Part shown: positions 1 to 6,572 of the stretch, one piece after another | Numbering within the stretch: the first letter of the stretch is position 1 | How the letters are laid out: each line of letters begins with the position of its first letter | Assembly (NCBI GenBank): GCA_934444695.1 | Contig: CAKSDF010000055.1 | Location: forward strand, 1 to 10,844 | From: an uncultured Eubacteriales bacterium | GTDB lineage: Bacteria > Bacillota > Clostridia > Oscillospirales > Acutalibacteraceae | Direction: 5' to 3' | DNA: 10,844 nt | The notes under the pieces: generated by a model | Databases searched by the model: none | What the model saw: the letters and a program-made list of their open reading frames with translations, nothing else | Told to the model about the DNA's origin: nothing | Program-made: the position numbers and the translations under genes

Positions 1-388
1 GGCGGGCACTGGATACGTGGGCCTCTCCCTTAGCGTTCTGTTAGCACAGCATAACCAAGTGACGGCTGTTGATATTGTTCCGGAGAAGGTTGAGATGATC
101 AACAACCGCAAGTCTCCGATTCAGGATGACTATATCGAGAAGTATCTTGCAGAGAAAGAATTGAATTTGACTGCAACGCTGGATGCGAAATCAGCATACG
201 CCGATGCTGATTTTGTTGTCATTGCGGCCCCTACCAATGTCTACGCTAAATTATCAGTGCCTGATTCGAAGCGGAAGATTACCACAAAGATCATGCCGAA
301 AACCTGTGTAATAGGCACTGATAATTTATTACAGACCTGTCAGAAAGTTACCTGCCCGTATAGGGTACGTCGTAGGGTAGAAGTATAG
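1..388 (+). pseudogene. UDP-glucose 6-dehydrogenase, N-terminal fragment (truncated; 5' end outside window)
   Basis: Reading from base 2, the protein begins AGTGYVGLSLSVLLAQ, the Rossmann GxGYVG NAD-binding motif of UDP-glucose/UDP-ManNAc dehydrogenases. It continues through VTAVDIVPEKV, the SPIQDDYIEKYL segment and FVVIAAPTN, all typical of the first 80 or so residues of Ugd. The true start should lie a few codons left of the window. Family members are about 390-450 residues and oxidise UDP-glucose to UDP-glucuronate in the cytoplasm. Here similarity ends abruptly at the PTN motif (about base 240). The next 49 codons are unlike Ugd and end at a TAG at 386-388. The catalytic Cys domain and the UDP-binding domain are missing, so the product cannot be an active dehydrogenase. 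The break coincides with an inverted-repeat element starting at 247, which suggests an insertion or recombination scar. An assembly join is the main alternative explanation. Confidence 0.8.
247..328. repeat. 82-bp element with 16-bp perfect inverted ends
   Basis: The 16 bases at 247-262 (TAAATTATCAGTGCCT) are the exact reverse complement of 313-328 (AGGCACTGATAATTTA), separated by 50 bases. After a four-base mismatched gap, four more pairs match further out (239-242 GTCT with 333-336 AGAC). The left arm begins within a few bases of where Ugd similarity stops. No open reading frame inside it resembles a known protein, and no T-tract follows the right arm. A small non-autonomous transposable element, the remnant ends of an excised element, or recombinase recognition arms would all fit. 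The sequence alone does not choose between them. Confidence 0.6.
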
Positions 389-480
389 TAAATTTGAAGA
401 TTACGTGCTGTGGGTATTCAGAGACTACGAATAGAAGACGAAAGAAGCAACAGAAACAACAAAACTGAGGAGAAAGAGTT
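389..480 (+). promoter_or_regulatory. Leader region between the Ugd stump and glf, with the glf ribosome binding site
   Basis: This short gap is purine-rich and ends in a clear Shine-Dalgarno site, GGAG at 469-472, eight bases before the glf ATG. Just upstream is a 7-base direct repeat TAGGGTA at 361-367 and 373-379. In one frame 390-431 reads KFEDYVLWVFRDYE and then a stop, which faintly resembles the C-terminal tail of Ugd proteins (a YTRD-F-RD type ending). It could be the 3' scar of the deleted dehydrogenase. I see no convincing -35/-10 pair, so whether transcription starts here is unknown. Confidence 0.35.
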
Positions 481-1593
481 ATGTACGATTATTTGGTGGT
501 TGGCTCCGGATTATATGGAGCTACGGTTGCACATGAAGCGCATCAACATGGCAAGTCAGTTCTTGTTATTGACAAGAGACCAAACATTGCCGGAAATATT
601 TATACCGAGAAAGTGGAGGGCATCAATTTCCATAAGTACGGTGCGCATATTTTCCACACGAATAATAAGACTGTGTGGGATTACCTCCAAAACTTTACGA
701 TATTCAACCGTTTCACAAACTCTCCGGTGGCTAACTACAAAGGTGAGTTATACTCCATGCCTTTTAATATGTACACATTCAACAAGATGTGGGGCGTGGT
801 GACACCGGAAGAAGCGCAAGCCAAGATTGATGAGCAGCGGAAAGAAGTCTCCGGTGAACCGAAGAATCTGGAAGAGCAAGCCATCAGTCTGGTCGGTAGA
901 GATATCTACGAAAAACTGGTTAAAGGTTATACGGAGAAACAGTGGGGACGTGACTGCAAAGACCTTCCGGCGTTTATTATTAAGCGCCTGCCTGTACGCC
1001 TGACTTTTGACAACAACTATTTCAATGCTCTATATCAAGGCATCCCAATCGGCGGTTATACGCAGATGGTCGAGCATATGCTTGATGGTATAGAGGTAAG
1101 GCTCGGCGTGGATTATCTGGATCATAAAGCGGAACTGGATGCGCTGGCAGAGAAGGTTGTTTACACCGGACCGATTGATGCTTACTTCCAGTATTCCCTT
1201 GGTTATCTGGAGTACCGTAGTGTGAGATTTGAAAACGAGATTCTGGACAAGCCAAATTTCCAGGGCAACGCAGCTGTGAATTATACTGACCGCGAAACGC
1301 CGTGGACGCGCATCATCGAACACAAGTGGTTCGAGTTCGGAAAAGACGAGAACGGAAATGACTTGCCGAAGACAATTATTTCTCGTGAGTACAGTTCAGA
1401 GTGGAAACCGGGTGACGAACCGTACTATCCGGTAAACGACGCAAAGAATGGTGCGCTATATGCCGAATATAAGAAGCTGGCGGATGCTGAGGATAAGGTG
1501 ATTTTCGGCGGCAGACTTGGCGAGTACAAGTACTACGACATGGATGCTGTGGTAGCATCGGCGTTAGAGATGAGCAAAAAGGAACTGGGCTGA
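481..1593 (+). CDS. glf: UDP-galactopyranose mutase
   Basis: This flavoenzyme interconverts UDP-galactopyranose and UDP-galactofuranose in the cytoplasm and so supplies the Galf donor for surface glycans. The 370-residue product is full length for the bacterial family. Visible features are the FAD-binding GSGLYG (residues 8-13), DKRPNIAGN (31-39), YGAHIFHTN with the flavin-proximal His (53-61), YTEKQWG (150-156) in the mobile substrate lid, the PVRLTFDNNYF substrate-arginine segment with R173, TPWTRIIEHK with the second conserved arginine R277, the EPYYPVN tyrosines (313-319), and the C-terminal GRLGEYKYYDMD (344-355). The key arginines and tyrosines known from the Klebsiella and E. coli enzymes appear present, so it should be active. 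The ATG has a GGAG site eight bases upstream. It is the first intact gene of the cluster. GC content seems somewhat higher than in the wzy-like and transferase genes downstream. Confidence 0.97.
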   Translation: MYDYLVVGSGLYGATVAHEAHQHGKSVLVIDKRPNIAGNIYTEKVEGINFHKYGAHIFHTNNKTVWDYLQNFTIFNRFTNSPVANYKGELYSMPFNMYTFNKMWGVVTPEEAQAKIDEQRKEVSGEPKNLEEQAISLVGRDIYEKLVKGYTEKQWGRDCKDLPAFIIKRLPVRLTFDNNYFNALYQGIPIGGYTQMVEHMLDGIEVRLGVDYLDHKAELDALAEKVVYTGPIDAYFQYSLGYLEYRSVRFENEILDKPNFQGNAAVNYTDRETPWTRIIEHKWFEFGKDENGNDLPKTIISREYSSEWKPGDEPYYPVNDAKNGALYAEYKKLADAEDKVIFGGRLGEYKYYDMDAVVASALEMSKKELG

Positions 1594-1613
1594 CGTCCGG
1601 TGTATGAAGGGGA

Positions 1614-1620
1614 AAGAAGG
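1614..1620 (+). promoter_or_regulatory. Ribosome binding site favouring the ATG at 1631
   Basis: A purine-rich AGAAGG-type site lies about ten bases before the ATG at 1631. The in-frame ATG at 1604 has no such site in front of it, and the region from 1604 to 1630 itself looks like a leader. This is why the downstream start is preferred for the first DUF4422 gene. Confidence 0.5.
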
Positions 1621-1630
1621 ACAAGAAGTT

Positions 1631-2467
1631 ATGAGTCAGCCGAATAAACTTAATAAGCCGGATTCTTTAAACATAAAAATCATCATTGCGGCTCACAAGA
1701 AATACCGTATGCCACAGGATGACATATACTTGCCAATTCATGTAGGCGCAGAAGGCAAAGCGCCTATTGGATATCAGGGCGATAACACAGGCGATAATAT
1801 CTCCACCCTCAATCCATACTTCTGTGAGCTTACCGGAATGTATTGGATGTGGAAGAACCTGCAGGCTGATTATCTCGGTTTGGCACATTATCGTCGGCAT
1901 TTTTGTTTCAGAAAGAAAAAAGCTGAAAACGACGAAGAGAGCAAGTGGAAATCGGTATTGAACAGCAAAGAAGCACAGATTCTGTGCAAACAGTATGATG
2001 TTATCGTTCCTGAAAAACGCCATTATGTGATTGAAACGCTTGAATCGCATTATGCGCATACTCATTACATAGAACACTTGGAAAAGACACGGGAGATTAT
2101 CGGCGAACGATATCCGCAGTATCTTGATAGTTATGACAAGATCCTTAAAAGGAAAAGCGGTTACATGTTCAATATGTTTCTGATGAGAGCGGATCTCATT
2201 GATAAGTATTGCTCATTCCTTTTCGATGTGTTGTTTGAACTGGATAAAAGAGTAGATACGAGCAACTACTCCGCATTCCAAGCTCGGTATCCGGGTAGAG
2301 TTGGAGAGATTCTGCTTAATGTCTGGCTTGACAAAGAAGTTGGAGAGCAAGGGCTGAAGATAAAGGAAATCCAGCATATACACATGGAGCCGATTAATTG
2401 GTGGAACAAAGGGACTGCATTCCTGAAAGCTAAGTTCTTGGGCAAAAGATATGAGCATGGGTTTTGA
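1631..2467 (+). CDS. DUF4422 family protein, probable polysaccharide glycosyltransferase (first copy)
   Basis: The product is 278 residues from the ATG at 1631; an in-frame ATG at 1604 would add nine residues but lacks a good ribosome site. It carries the DUF4422 (PF14393) signature: IIIAAHKKYRMP near the N terminus, VGAEG, DNTGDNIS (51-58), FCELTGMYWMWKN (64-76), GLAHYRR (83-89), FNMFLM (180-185) and EILLNVWL (226-233). There is no signal peptide or membrane segment. The family occurs mostly in capsule and exopolysaccharide loci and is annotated as glycosyltransferase, though few members are characterised. Its position 37 bases after glf makes galactofuranosyl transfer an attractive but unproven role. 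A paralogue lies at 7709-8455. This copy differs from it in the segment before LLNVWL, where it reads YPGRVGEI rather than YGFLSER, and it has an extra tail rich in Trp and basic residues. Domain assignment is secure; donor and acceptor are unknown. Confidence 0.85.
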   Translation: MSQPNKLNKPDSLNIKIIIAAHKKYRMPQDDIYLPIHVGAEGKAPIGYQGDNTGDNISTLNPYFCELTGMYWMWKNLQADYLGLAHYRRHFCFRKKKAENDEESKWKSVLNSKEAQILCKQYDVIVPEKRHYVIETLESHYAHTHYIEHLEKTREIIGERYPQYLDSYDKILKRKSGYMFNMFLMRADLIDKYCSFLFDVLFELDKRVDTSNYSAFQARYPGRVGEILLNVWLDKEVGEQGLKIKEIQHIHMEPINWWNKGTAFLKAKFLGKRYEHGF

Positions 2468-2500
2468 TAGAAGGAAAGCCATTGCCGGTAAAAGAGTTAT

Positions 2501-4540
2501 ATGAAGGGGCGAAACACAGTGAGCTTAAAGACTAAAATAAAAAATGATATGTGGAAAGTGAACTATGTAGTTCCTTTCATAAAGAAGCACCAATTTGATG
2601 AAAAAGGCAAAGCTGATATGTTGCGGCATGTGGCTAAGGCATATTCAAGCATTAAGGCTGTCAAGGCGAGTGGTAAGCGAACTGTAGGGAATGATACAAG
2701 GGCATTACTTGAGAATGTGAATGTCACTTTAGATAAAGACAGCCATTTTGTATATTTCCTTGATGAAAGAAAAACCATCGCCGTTCCGGGAAACATCCTC
2801 AGCAACTTCACGTTGGATTATGATAAAGTTGTTCATGGAGCTTTTAATGATCTGGCAAGTAGAAACATTGGAAAAGATGAATATGGGCAGGAAGCGAAAG
2901 CTGTAGCTGATGGTATTGAGACTCTTCGTGTTCGTATCCTTACTACATTAAAGGCATCAGACAACACATATAAGGAAAGACAGATTGAGTATTTTAAGAA
3001 TACGCTCTCAAGACCAGCACTGCATTTTGATGAGGCATTGCAGCGGATTCTCTTTTTTAATCAGATTATGTGGCAGACGAGGCATCGCTTGAATGGACTT
3101 GGACGTTTGGACTATATCCTCGCTGATTTATACGATGCTGATGTGAAAGACGGTTTGCTAACATATGAATCTGCATCTGCTTATATTGCGGACTTCCTTA
3201 GCAATCTGAGCAAGTATCCTGAATATAAGAGCGATGCCCTTGAAGGGGATATTGGGCAGATTATTATTCTTGGTGGCAATCAGCCCAACGGTAAATATTT
3301 TTGCAATGATCTTACGGAGATATTCCTGAAAGAGCAGGCGAATCTAAAGAAGCCGGATCCGAAGACATTCCTGCGTGTTGGAAAGATTATGCCGGACAGC
3401 CTCCTGAAACTCGCCGTGTCATGTCTTGCAGCAAAGACTGGAAGCCCACTGTTTTCAAATGATGAGGTTGTTATTCCTGCTCTTAAAGGATTTGGAATGC
3501 CGAATGAGGACGCCTACTCGTATTGCGTTTCCGCTTGTTGGGAACCATATATCGTAGGTAAGTCGCTTGACCAGAATAACATTATGGTATTCGACTATTT
3601 TAAGGCGCTAGATGCAGTTCTTAACAATGGTGTAGAGTATAGAAGTATTGAAGAGCTGGTAGAATCTTATATCAAAGAAAACGGGAAGTGTTTTAAAGAG
3701 TTCCTACAGAGCGTAGATGAGATGAAGTGGGCGAAAGACCCGCTTGTTTCCATTTTTATGGATGGTTGCGCTGAAAAGAGAAAGGATCTATCCGAGGGCG
3801 TTGCCAAATATAACAACTATGGAATTACGACTGTTGCGCTTTCCAATGTAGTGGACAGTCTGTTCAATATCAAAAAACTGGTATTCGAGGATAAGAAATA
3901 CTCACTTGCCGAGATGAATAAGGCGAGAGTGGAGAATTTTGATGGTGCCCCGGAAATGTTTATAGAGGTGACATCTCTTAAAAAGTCCTACGGGCATGAT
4001 GATGCTGAAGTGGAAGCACTGGTCAACCGTATCACATCTTCTATTGCTTCTATAGCAAAGAGCTATCATAACGCTTTGGGCGGTACAGTGAAGTTTGGCC
4101 TAAGTTCTCCTGGCTATAACATCTTAAGCAAGAAGATGTCGGCAGACTTTTCGGGCAGAAAGAATGGAAAGCCTTATAATACGCATATTTCTTGCACGGA
4201 CGCAGGATACACGGAAATCGTAAGATTTGCCGGGAAACTTCAATACGGTGATCAGCGTTTTAATGGCAATGTCATCGACTTCTTTATGACAGAATCGTTG
4301 ATTGATGAAAACACCGATAAATTTGTCCTGTTCATGAAGGGTGCAATAGCATCCGGCTTCTTCCAGATGCAGATGAACCTGATTGACAGCAGAACGCTTA
4401 TTGATGCCAAGGCTCATCCGGAGAAGTATAAAGGGCTAATTGTTAGAGTATGGGGATTTTCTGCGTACTTTAACGAATTACCAGAGAGCTATAAAGATTT
4501 GTTGATTGAGAGAGCTTTAGCTGCGGAGAAAGTGGCGTAA
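2501..4540 (+). CDS. Pyruvate formate-lyase-like glycyl radical enzyme, function unknown
   Basis: The 679-residue protein has the two hallmarks of the glycyl radical enzyme family. The candidate active-site loop is SYCVSACWEP (340-349), with Cys346 and Glu348 in the Cys-x-Glu arrangement of GRE dehydratases and lyases. The C-terminal radical loop, HPEKYKGLIVRVWGFSAYF (639-657), has Gly652 as the predicted radical carrier. SGRKNGKP (551-558) and FQMQMNLIDSRTLIDA (621-636) match conserved positions before the radical loop. The core is cytoplasmic; no signal or membrane segment is seen. Known GREs are mostly about 750-850 residues, so this one is compact, but it shows no frameshift. The Cys-x-Glu suggests elimination chemistry (C-O, C-N or C-S cleavage) rather than pyruvate cleavage, which uses adjacent cysteines. 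It needs a radical SAM activase, and none is in the window. It sits between polysaccharide genes, so a role in making or altering a glycan component is likely but inferred. Start may instead be GTG 2519. Confidence 0.88.
   Translation: MKGRNTVSLKTKIKNDMWKVNYVVPFIKKHQFDEKGKADMLRHVAKAYSSIKAVKASGKRTVGNDTRALLENVNVTLDKDSHFVYFLDERKTIAVPGNILSNFTLDYDKVVHGAFNDLASRNIGKDEYGQEAKAVADGIETLRVRILTTLKASDNTYKERQIEYFKNTLSRPALHFDEALQRILFFNQIMWQTRHRLNGLGRLDYILADLYDADVKDGLLTYESASAYIADFLSNLSKYPEYKSDALEGDIGQIIILGGNQPNGKYFCNDLTEIFLKEQANLKKPDPKTFLRVGKIMPDSLLKLAVSCLAAKTGSPLFSNDEVVIPALKGFGMPNEDAYSYCVSACWEPYIVGKSLDQNNIMVFDYFKALDAVLNNGVEYRSIEELVESYIKENGKCFKEFLQSVDEMKWAKDPLVSIFMDGCAEKRKDLSEGVAKYNNYGITTVALSNVVDSLFNIKKLVFEDKKYSLAEMNKARVENFDGAPEMFIEVTSLKKSYGHDDAEVEALVNRITSSIASIAKSYHNALGGTVKFGLSSPGYNILSKKMSADFSGRKNGKPYNTHISCTDAGYTEIVRFAGKLQYGDQRFNGNVIDFFMTESLIDENTDKFVLFMKGAIASGFFQMQMNLIDSRTLIDAKAHPEKYKGLIVRVWGFSAYFNELPESYKDLLIERALAAEKVA
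2504..2509 (+). promoter_or_regulatory. AAGGGG ribosome-site candidate that would place the GRE start at GTG 2519
   Basis: AAGGGG at 2504-2509 lies nine bases before an in-frame GTG at 2519, a better-placed site than anything before the ATG at 2501. If used, the glycyl radical enzyme would be six residues shorter and begin MSLKTKIKND. The longer ATG start is kept in the CDS entry for numbering. The choice does not affect any domain. Confidence 0.4.
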
Positions 4541-4580
4541 CAGAAACCATTATATAAAGGAACCGATAGGAGCACATTAG

Positions 4581-6560
4581 ATGGATTTGAAGAAAATTTT
4601 GAACGGCTATCCGCAGAGATCAGCTGACAATATTATAAAAATGATTCACCCATACGATGTGGTATCATTTGACGTATTTGACACCTTGCTTAAACGAGAT
4701 GTTGAATCAGAGAGTGATGTATTTGATCTTGTGGAAAGAAAGTACAATTCGACTCATGACAAAAAGATAGATGGTTTTAAAGAGTTTCGCAAGAAAGCTG
4801 AATCTGAAGCCAGAGAGAAGAATGTTTCAAAGGAAGTCACTATTGATGATATATATGCGTGTTTAAACAATAAAACTGTTGGCGAGACTGTAGTAAACAA
4901 ACTGATTGCAGCAGACCTGTGCTCAATGGAAAAAGAAGTCGAAACAGCAGTATGCACAGCTAATCAGCTGATGATGGCTGTATTCGATTATTGCAAAGAA
5001 ACTGGGAAGAGAATATTGATAATCTCTGATATGTACTGGTCTGCTTCGTTTGTGGAAGAGCTGCTGAGAAATAACGGAATAGTCGGGTATGATGCGATTT
5101 ACGTTTCAGCTGAATATGGAGTTCAGAAAAGACAGAAGGGAGCATTATTTAAGGTCGTTGCTGAAAAAGAAAATATCGGCATAAAAAGATGGGTGCATAT
5201 AGGAGACAATAAAAAAGGTGATTACCTTTCCGCAAAAAGTGCTGGCATTGCGACTGTAAATATTGCAACCCATTATAGAAATACAGAGTATCTCCATAAG
5301 AGTGAAAGAACCGATTTAGACAAAAAAGTGATCAGTTCTTTCATAAATAATCGTATCAGTGTTATAGATGTTACTGGAAATGGTGAAAAGGTAGAATATA
5401 ACGATGTAAAACTGGGCTATGAGATTTATGGTCCACTGCTTTATTTCTTCGTGAAATGGTTACATGACAGGATTCCACAGAACGTAACGGTTCTTTTCTT
5501 TGCAAGGGACTGTTATGTTGTGAAGAAAGCGTATGAAGCACTTTATGGAGCAGAGGATAGATATAAATATTTTCTTGGATCAAGAAAAAGTTTGATTTTA
5601 GCAGCATTGCATAAGGATGCCTCACTAGAAACAGTAGCCAGAATGTTAAAGTCCGAGCAGGCTCAAATGACTGTGCATGGATTCCTGACAAAACTGAACT
5701 TAAATCCTGAAGACTATGAAAGCGAAGCAGTGGCGTCTGGTTTAAAGCTTAGTACGGTTATTTATAGAAATCGACTGACAGAAAACCAATATTTTGTAGA
5801 GTTTTATAATCGTATTCTTCCAGATGTGATTGACAAGGCAAATCAGAATTACGAAGGCATTAAGAATTATATCAATGAATTGAACTGTACTGAAGATGTC
5901 GTTGTCGTAGATATTGGTTGGCGTTGTACCATGCAGTTCTGTTTACAAGAAGTCTTCCCGGAATATAACTGGAAGGGATATTACTTAGGTGTCCGTGAGG
6001 ATGCGGTTGTTGATGCTGGAAGTCAGGCTGAGGGCTTTTATCTCAATGGCGAGAACGATATCGAGAAAAGATGCTTTCTGGCATCAATGACAGCATTGAT
6101 TGAGATTTTTTTCTCTGCACCACACGGGTCTGTTACGGGTTATAGTGGCAACGGCGAGGTTTTGTTCGCTCCATATGAATGTCAGGATGATGAGGAACAC
6201 AGAAATTTTTTTAATGATATTCAAAACGGAGCGTTGCGTTTTACTACTGATTTTGGCAAAGCTGCCGTTTCAGAGTTTGTGAATGCAACATGTTCAAATA
6301 TGTTGCTTGGGGTAGAGGTGCTTTGTGAAAAAGCCAATAGACGCGAACTCAAAAAAATAGGAAATTATCCGTTTCATTTGGGCGTTGGTGTAGTAAATGC
6401 GGCTGACCCTAAGCCATTGTGGAAATACATAATGAATCCTAAATTTTTTCTATATGACTTTTCAAACTCTACATGGAAGGTGGCGTTTTTGAAGAGGCTG
6501 ATAAAGCTAAAGCTACCGTATTATAAAATATTTTGTTGGATTTATAGACACAAGGAGTAA
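4581..6560 (+). CDS. Large HAD-superfamily protein (COG5610-like) with C-terminal domain of unknown function
   Basis: The 659-residue product begins with a HAD domain at about residues 24-235: motif I SFDVFDTLL with Asp31, motif II IISDMY with Ser149, a lysine in VQKRQKG (K183 or K186) and motif IV HIGDNKKGD (Asp209, Asp214). The usual second Asp of motif I is Phe33 here, as in haloacid-dehalogenase-type members. That argues against plain phosphatase chemistry, although this FDVFDTL form is common in the family. The second half (about 275-640) has FFARDCY (306-312), FLGSRKSL (331-338), VVDIGWRCTMQ (442-452) and GYYLGVR (466-472). These are conserved in large HAD proteins of polysaccharide loci, and their biochemical role is not settled. 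No membrane segment is apparent. A GGAG site lies eight bases before the ATG. It follows the glycyl radical enzyme by 40 bases and precedes the GT4 gene by 12, so it is probably co-translated with both. It could be a phosphotransferase or a glycan-modifying enzyme. Confidence 0.8.
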   Translation: MDLKKILNGYPQRSADNIIKMIHPYDVVSFDVFDTLLKRDVESESDVFDLVERKYNSTHDKKIDGFKEFRKKAESEAREKNVSKEVTIDDIYACLNNKTVGETVVNKLIAADLCSMEKEVETAVCTANQLMMAVFDYCKETGKRILIISDMYWSASFVEELLRNNGIVGYDAIYVSAEYGVQKRQKGALFKVVAEKENIGIKRWVHIGDNKKGDYLSAKSAGIATVNIATHYRNTEYLHKSERTDLDKKVISSFINNRISVIDVTGNGEKVEYNDVKLGYEIYGPLLYFFVKWLHDRIPQNVTVLFFARDCYVVKKAYEALYGAEDRYKYFLGSRKSLILAALHKDASLETVARMLKSEQAQMTVHGFLTKLNLNPEDYESEAVASGLKLSTVIYRNRLTENQYFVEFYNRILPDVIDKANQNYEGIKNYINELNCTEDVVVVDIGWRCTMQFCLQEVFPEYNWKGYYLGVREDAVVDAGSQAEGFYLNGENDIEKRCFLASMTALIEIFFSAPHGSVTGYSGNGEVLFAPYECQDDEEHRNFFNDIQNGALRFTTDFGKAAVSEFVNATCSNMLLGVEVLCEKANRRELKKIGNYPFHLGVGVVNAADPKPLWKYIMNPKFFLYDFSNSTWKVAFLKRLIKLKLPYYKIFCWIYRHKE

Positions 6561-6572
6561 GGGGTAGGAAAA

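Noticed and set aside
247..328. Inverted repeat as a rho-independent terminator
   Set aside because: The loop would be 50 bases, the stem is AT-rich on its outer side, and no T-tract follows.
361..379. TAGGGTA direct repeats as iterons or a CRISPR-like array
   Set aside because: Only two 7-base copies with a 12-base period are present, which is too little to support either.
384..389. TATAGT as a -10 box upstream of glf
   Set aside because: No TTGACA-like -35 lies 16-18 bases upstream, so the match is not enough to call a promoter.
410..802. Open frame on the + strand overlapping the start of glf
   Set aside because: It lies in another frame of the well-supported glf gene, has no recognisable motif and low-complexity Ser/Thr/Arg composition typical of a shadow.
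2501..4540. GRE as a truncated or frameshifted pseudogene because of its short length
   Set aside because: The frame is continuous, the active-site Cys and C-terminal radical loop are both present, and flanking spacing is normal. It is better read as a compact GRE.
2501..4540. GRE as true pyruvate formate-lyase
   Set aside because: PFL uses two adjacent cysteines; here the site is Cys-x-Glu with a second Cys four residues away. The protein is also shorter and sits in a glycan locus without focA or an activase.
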